Below, piece after piece: positions 4,704 to 6,539 of a stretch of 6,539 nt of DNA. Origin of the DNA: JAFGCR01 sp964538225 (GTDB lineage Bacteria > Patescibacteriota > Gracilibacteria > UM-FILTER-43-11); the NCBI GenBank assembly GCA_964538225.1, contig CAZIDW010000069.1, positions 1 to 6,539 of the forward strand. The letters run 5' to 3'. Below the pieces are notes generated by a model, which saw only the letters and a list, made by a program, of their open reading frames with translations, made no database searches and was not told the DNA's origin. Numbering within the stretch: position 1 is the first letter of the stretch; the number at the start of each line of letters is the position of its first letter. Made by a program: the position numbers and the translations under genes.

Positions 4704-6470
4704 ATGAAAGCCAAAAAAATACGCCAAAAATACCTGGAATTTTTCAAAGAAAAAGACCATACCATCATCCCATCGGCCCCCTTACTGCCGGAAAACGACC
4801 CCACCGTGCTTTTCACCACCGCCGGCATGCATCCGCTTGTCCCCTATTTGCTCGGTGAACCGCACCCCGGCGGCAAACGCCTGGCCGACTGCCAGAAATG
4901 CATCCGCACGGGCGATATCGATGAAGTGGGCGACGACACCCATCTGACATTTTTCGAGATGATGGGCAACTGGAGTCTGGGGGATTATTTCAAAGAGGAA
5001 GCCATTGCCATGAGCGTTGAATTCCTGACCGGTGAAAAATGGCTGGACATCCCGCTTGAAAAACTGGCGGTGTCGGTATTTGAAGGCGATGACGACGCCC
5101 CGCGTGATGAGGCATCCGCTGATATCTGGAAAAAGCACGGCATCCCGGCCCACAAGATCGCCTATCTGCCTAAATCCGAAAACTGGTGGGGCCCGGCCGG
5201 CCAGACCGGTCCCTGCGGTCCGGATACGGAAATGTTTTACTGGGTAGGAGGCGGCACGCCGCCTGAAGATTCCAACCCCGGCAATGATGAAGATAACTGG
5301 GTGGAGATCTGGAACGATGTTTTTATGCAGTACAGCAAAAAAGAAGACGGAACATTCGAACCGCTGAAGCAGAAAAATGTCGATACAGGATTAGGTTTAG
5401 AGCGGGTCGCGGCCGTTTTACAGGGGAAAAAAAGCGTGTACGACACCGAACTCTTCCAGCCGGTCATCGAAAAGATCAGCGCGCTCACTAAGATCCCGTA
5501 CACCGATGCCGAAAAATCTTACCGCATCATCGCCGACCACCTGCGCGCGGCCGCCTTCATGGCCGCGGACGGCGTCAAGCCGAGCAATGTGGACCAGGGG
5601 TATGTGATGCGCCGGCTGATCCGCCGGGCCATCCGGCACGGCAAACTGCTGGAGATCGAGAGCGCCTTTACCCGTATCATCGCCAAAAAAGTCATCCACC
5701 TGATGGGCGATGTGTACCCGGAACTCAAACATGAAGAGGAGATTCTGAAGACCTTTGAGGATGAGGAGGAGAAATTTCAGAAAACCCTCCATCACGGCCT
5801 GAAGGAATTTGAAAAACGGGTGATAAAAGTCGTGGACCGCACCCTTCACGGCATCGACGCGTTCCATCTGTACGATACCTACGGGTTTCCCATCGAGATG
5901 ACCGAAGAGCTGGCCCGCGAGCGGGGGCTTGAAGTGGACCGGAAAGGCTTTGAAAAAGCCTTTAAAGAACATCAGGAAAAATCCCGCGCCGGCGCCCAGC
6001 AGAAATTCGCGGGCGGCCTGCAGGATAAATCCGAAATCACCACCAAACTGCATACGGCCACCCATCTTCTGCACGCGGCGCTCAGGAAAGTGCTCGGCGG
6101 CCACGTGGAACAGCGCGGCTCCAACATCACCGCGGAACGCCTGCGGTTCGACTTCAGCCACCCGGAAAAAATGATGCCGGAACAGCTCGAAGCGGTGGAA
6201 AAATACGTCAATGAAGCCATCGCCGCGGATGCTCCGGTCCAGTGTGAGACTATGACCGTAAAAGAAGCCAAAAAAGCCGGCGCCATCGGCATCTTTGAAA
6301 GCAAATACGGCGATAAAGTCAAAGTCTACACCATTCCCGGCTGGAGCAGGGAGATCTGTGGCGGCCCGCATGTGGAGCATTTGGGAGAACTGGGAATCTT
6401 TAAGATCAAAAAAGAACAATCTTCCAGCGCCGGCATCCGGAGAATTAAAGCGGTGTTAGCGGATGAATAA
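4704..6470 (+). CDS. alaS: Alanine--tRNA ligase, minimal form
   Basis: Cytoplasmic class II synthetase that charges tRNA-Ala with alanine using ATP. ATG at 4704 gives 588 residues beginning MKAKKIRQKYLEFF; the in-frame TTG at 4659 would only translate the heptamer repeats. Class II motif 1 lies around 12-42, motif 2 around 66-97 (CIRTGDIDEVGDDTHLTFFE, then GNWSLGDYFK), and motif 3 at 227-241 (DTGLGLERVAAVLQG). The tRNA-recognition part follows (about 270-420). The editing domain, which hydrolyses mischarged Ser- or Gly-tRNA-Ala, is present with the zinc set H450, H454 (HTATH), C552 and H556 (CGGPH, where most bacteria have CGGTH). The usual length is about 850-880 residues. The roughly 100-residue beta-barrel normally before HxxxH is missing, and the protein ends right after the editing domain (AGIRRIKAVLADE), so the C-Ala domain is absent. 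This compact form fits Patescibacteria (inferred). All catalytic and editing motifs look intact, so it is probably functional. No Shine-Dalgarno sequence. Confidence 0.97.
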   Translation: MKAKKIRQKYLEFFKEKDHTIIPSAPLLPENDPTVLFTTAGMHPLVPYLLGEPHPGGKRLADCQKCIRTGDIDEVGDDTHLTFFEMMGNWSLGDYFKEEAIAMSVEFLTGEKWLDIPLEKLAVSVFEGDDDAPRDEASADIWKKHGIPAHKIAYLPKSENWWGPAGQTGPCGPDTEMFYWVGGGTPPEDSNPGNDEDNWVEIWNDVFMQYSKKEDGTFEPLKQKNVDTGLGLERVAAVLQGKKSVYDTELFQPVIEKISALTKIPYTDAEKSYRIIADHLRAAAFMAADGVKPSNVDQGYVMRRLIRRAIRHGKLLEIESAFTRIIAKKVIHLMGDVYPELKHEEEILKTFEDEEEKFQKTLHHGLKEFEKRVIKVVDRTLHGIDAFHLYDTYGFPIEMTEELARERGLEVDRKGFEKAFKEHQEKSRAGAQQKFAGGLQDKSEITTKLHTATHLLHAALRKVLGGHVEQRGSNITAERLRFDFSHPEKMMPEQLEAVEKYVNEAIAADAPVQCETMTVKEAKKAGAIGIFESKYGDKVKVYTIPGWSREICGGPHVEHLGELGIFKIKKEQSSSAGIRRIKAVLADE

Positions 6471-6539
6471 TCCCGCCGAATAATCATTCTACCAACTTCC
6501 TCACGCTGTATTCCTTCTTTCAGCCGGCCTTTTTCTGTA

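Noticed and set aside
5418..6419. A 333-codon open frame on the minus strand, antisense to alaS
   Set aside because: It lies fully inside alaS, whose motifs are intact over the whole length. The antisense protein is rich in Phe, His and Gly with no domain pattern, as expected from codon bias on the coding strand.
6471..6539. End of a convergent minus-strand gene after alaS, or a terminator
   Set aside because: Short open frames exist on the minus strand up to the window edge, but none shows a recognisable motif and the stretch is too short to decide. No stable hairpin followed by a T-run was found.

Overview
The window is a 6.5 kb piece of a metagenome-style scaffold (it contains one run of exactly 100 N). 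It looks like a Candidate Phyla Radiation / Patescibacteria (Parcubacteria-type) genome. That placement is an inference from the small alanyl-tRNA synthetase, the family of secreted proteins with cohesin-like and dockerin modules, the lack of recognisable Shine-Dalgarno sequences and the AT-rich repeats between genes. No rRNA or tRNA is present to confirm it. All three complete genes end in TAA.

Layout. Positions 1-498 (minus strand) hold the first 166 codons of a secreted protein with a cohesin-like domain that runs off the window. Positions 499-1141 have no gene and consist mainly of two perfect tandem copies of a 301-bp AT-rich unit. Positions 1142-3554 (minus) hold one large secreted gene interrupted by the assembly gap: signal peptide, cohesin-like domain, two Ig-like domains, a thrombospondin type 3 (TSP3) calcium-binding repeat array, an uncharacterised module and a C-terminal dockerin. 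The gap has an arbitrary length that breaks the reading frame, so the gene looks split although the flanks join in frame. Positions 3595-4479 (minus) hold a third secreted gene: signal peptide, cysteine-rich repeat, the same uncharacterised module and a dockerin. A good sigma70-type promoter (4503-4531, minus) sits just upstream of it. Positions 4480-4703 are a divergent intergenic region with heptamer repeats in inverted orientation. Positions 4704-6470 (plus) hold alaS, encoding a minimal alanyl-tRNA synthetase.

How it fits together. The three minus-strand genes are co-oriented and probably form one locus for exported proteins. Cohesin and dockerin modules are interaction partners in cellulosomes. 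Here one protein carries a cohesin-like domain at its N-terminus and a dockerin at its C-terminus, and its neighbours carry one or the other. This suggests a small calcium-dependent assembly on the cell surface. No catalytic (glycoside hydrolase or peptidase) domain is visible, so a cellulose-degrading role is not supported. alaS is an unrelated housekeeping gene transcribed divergently.
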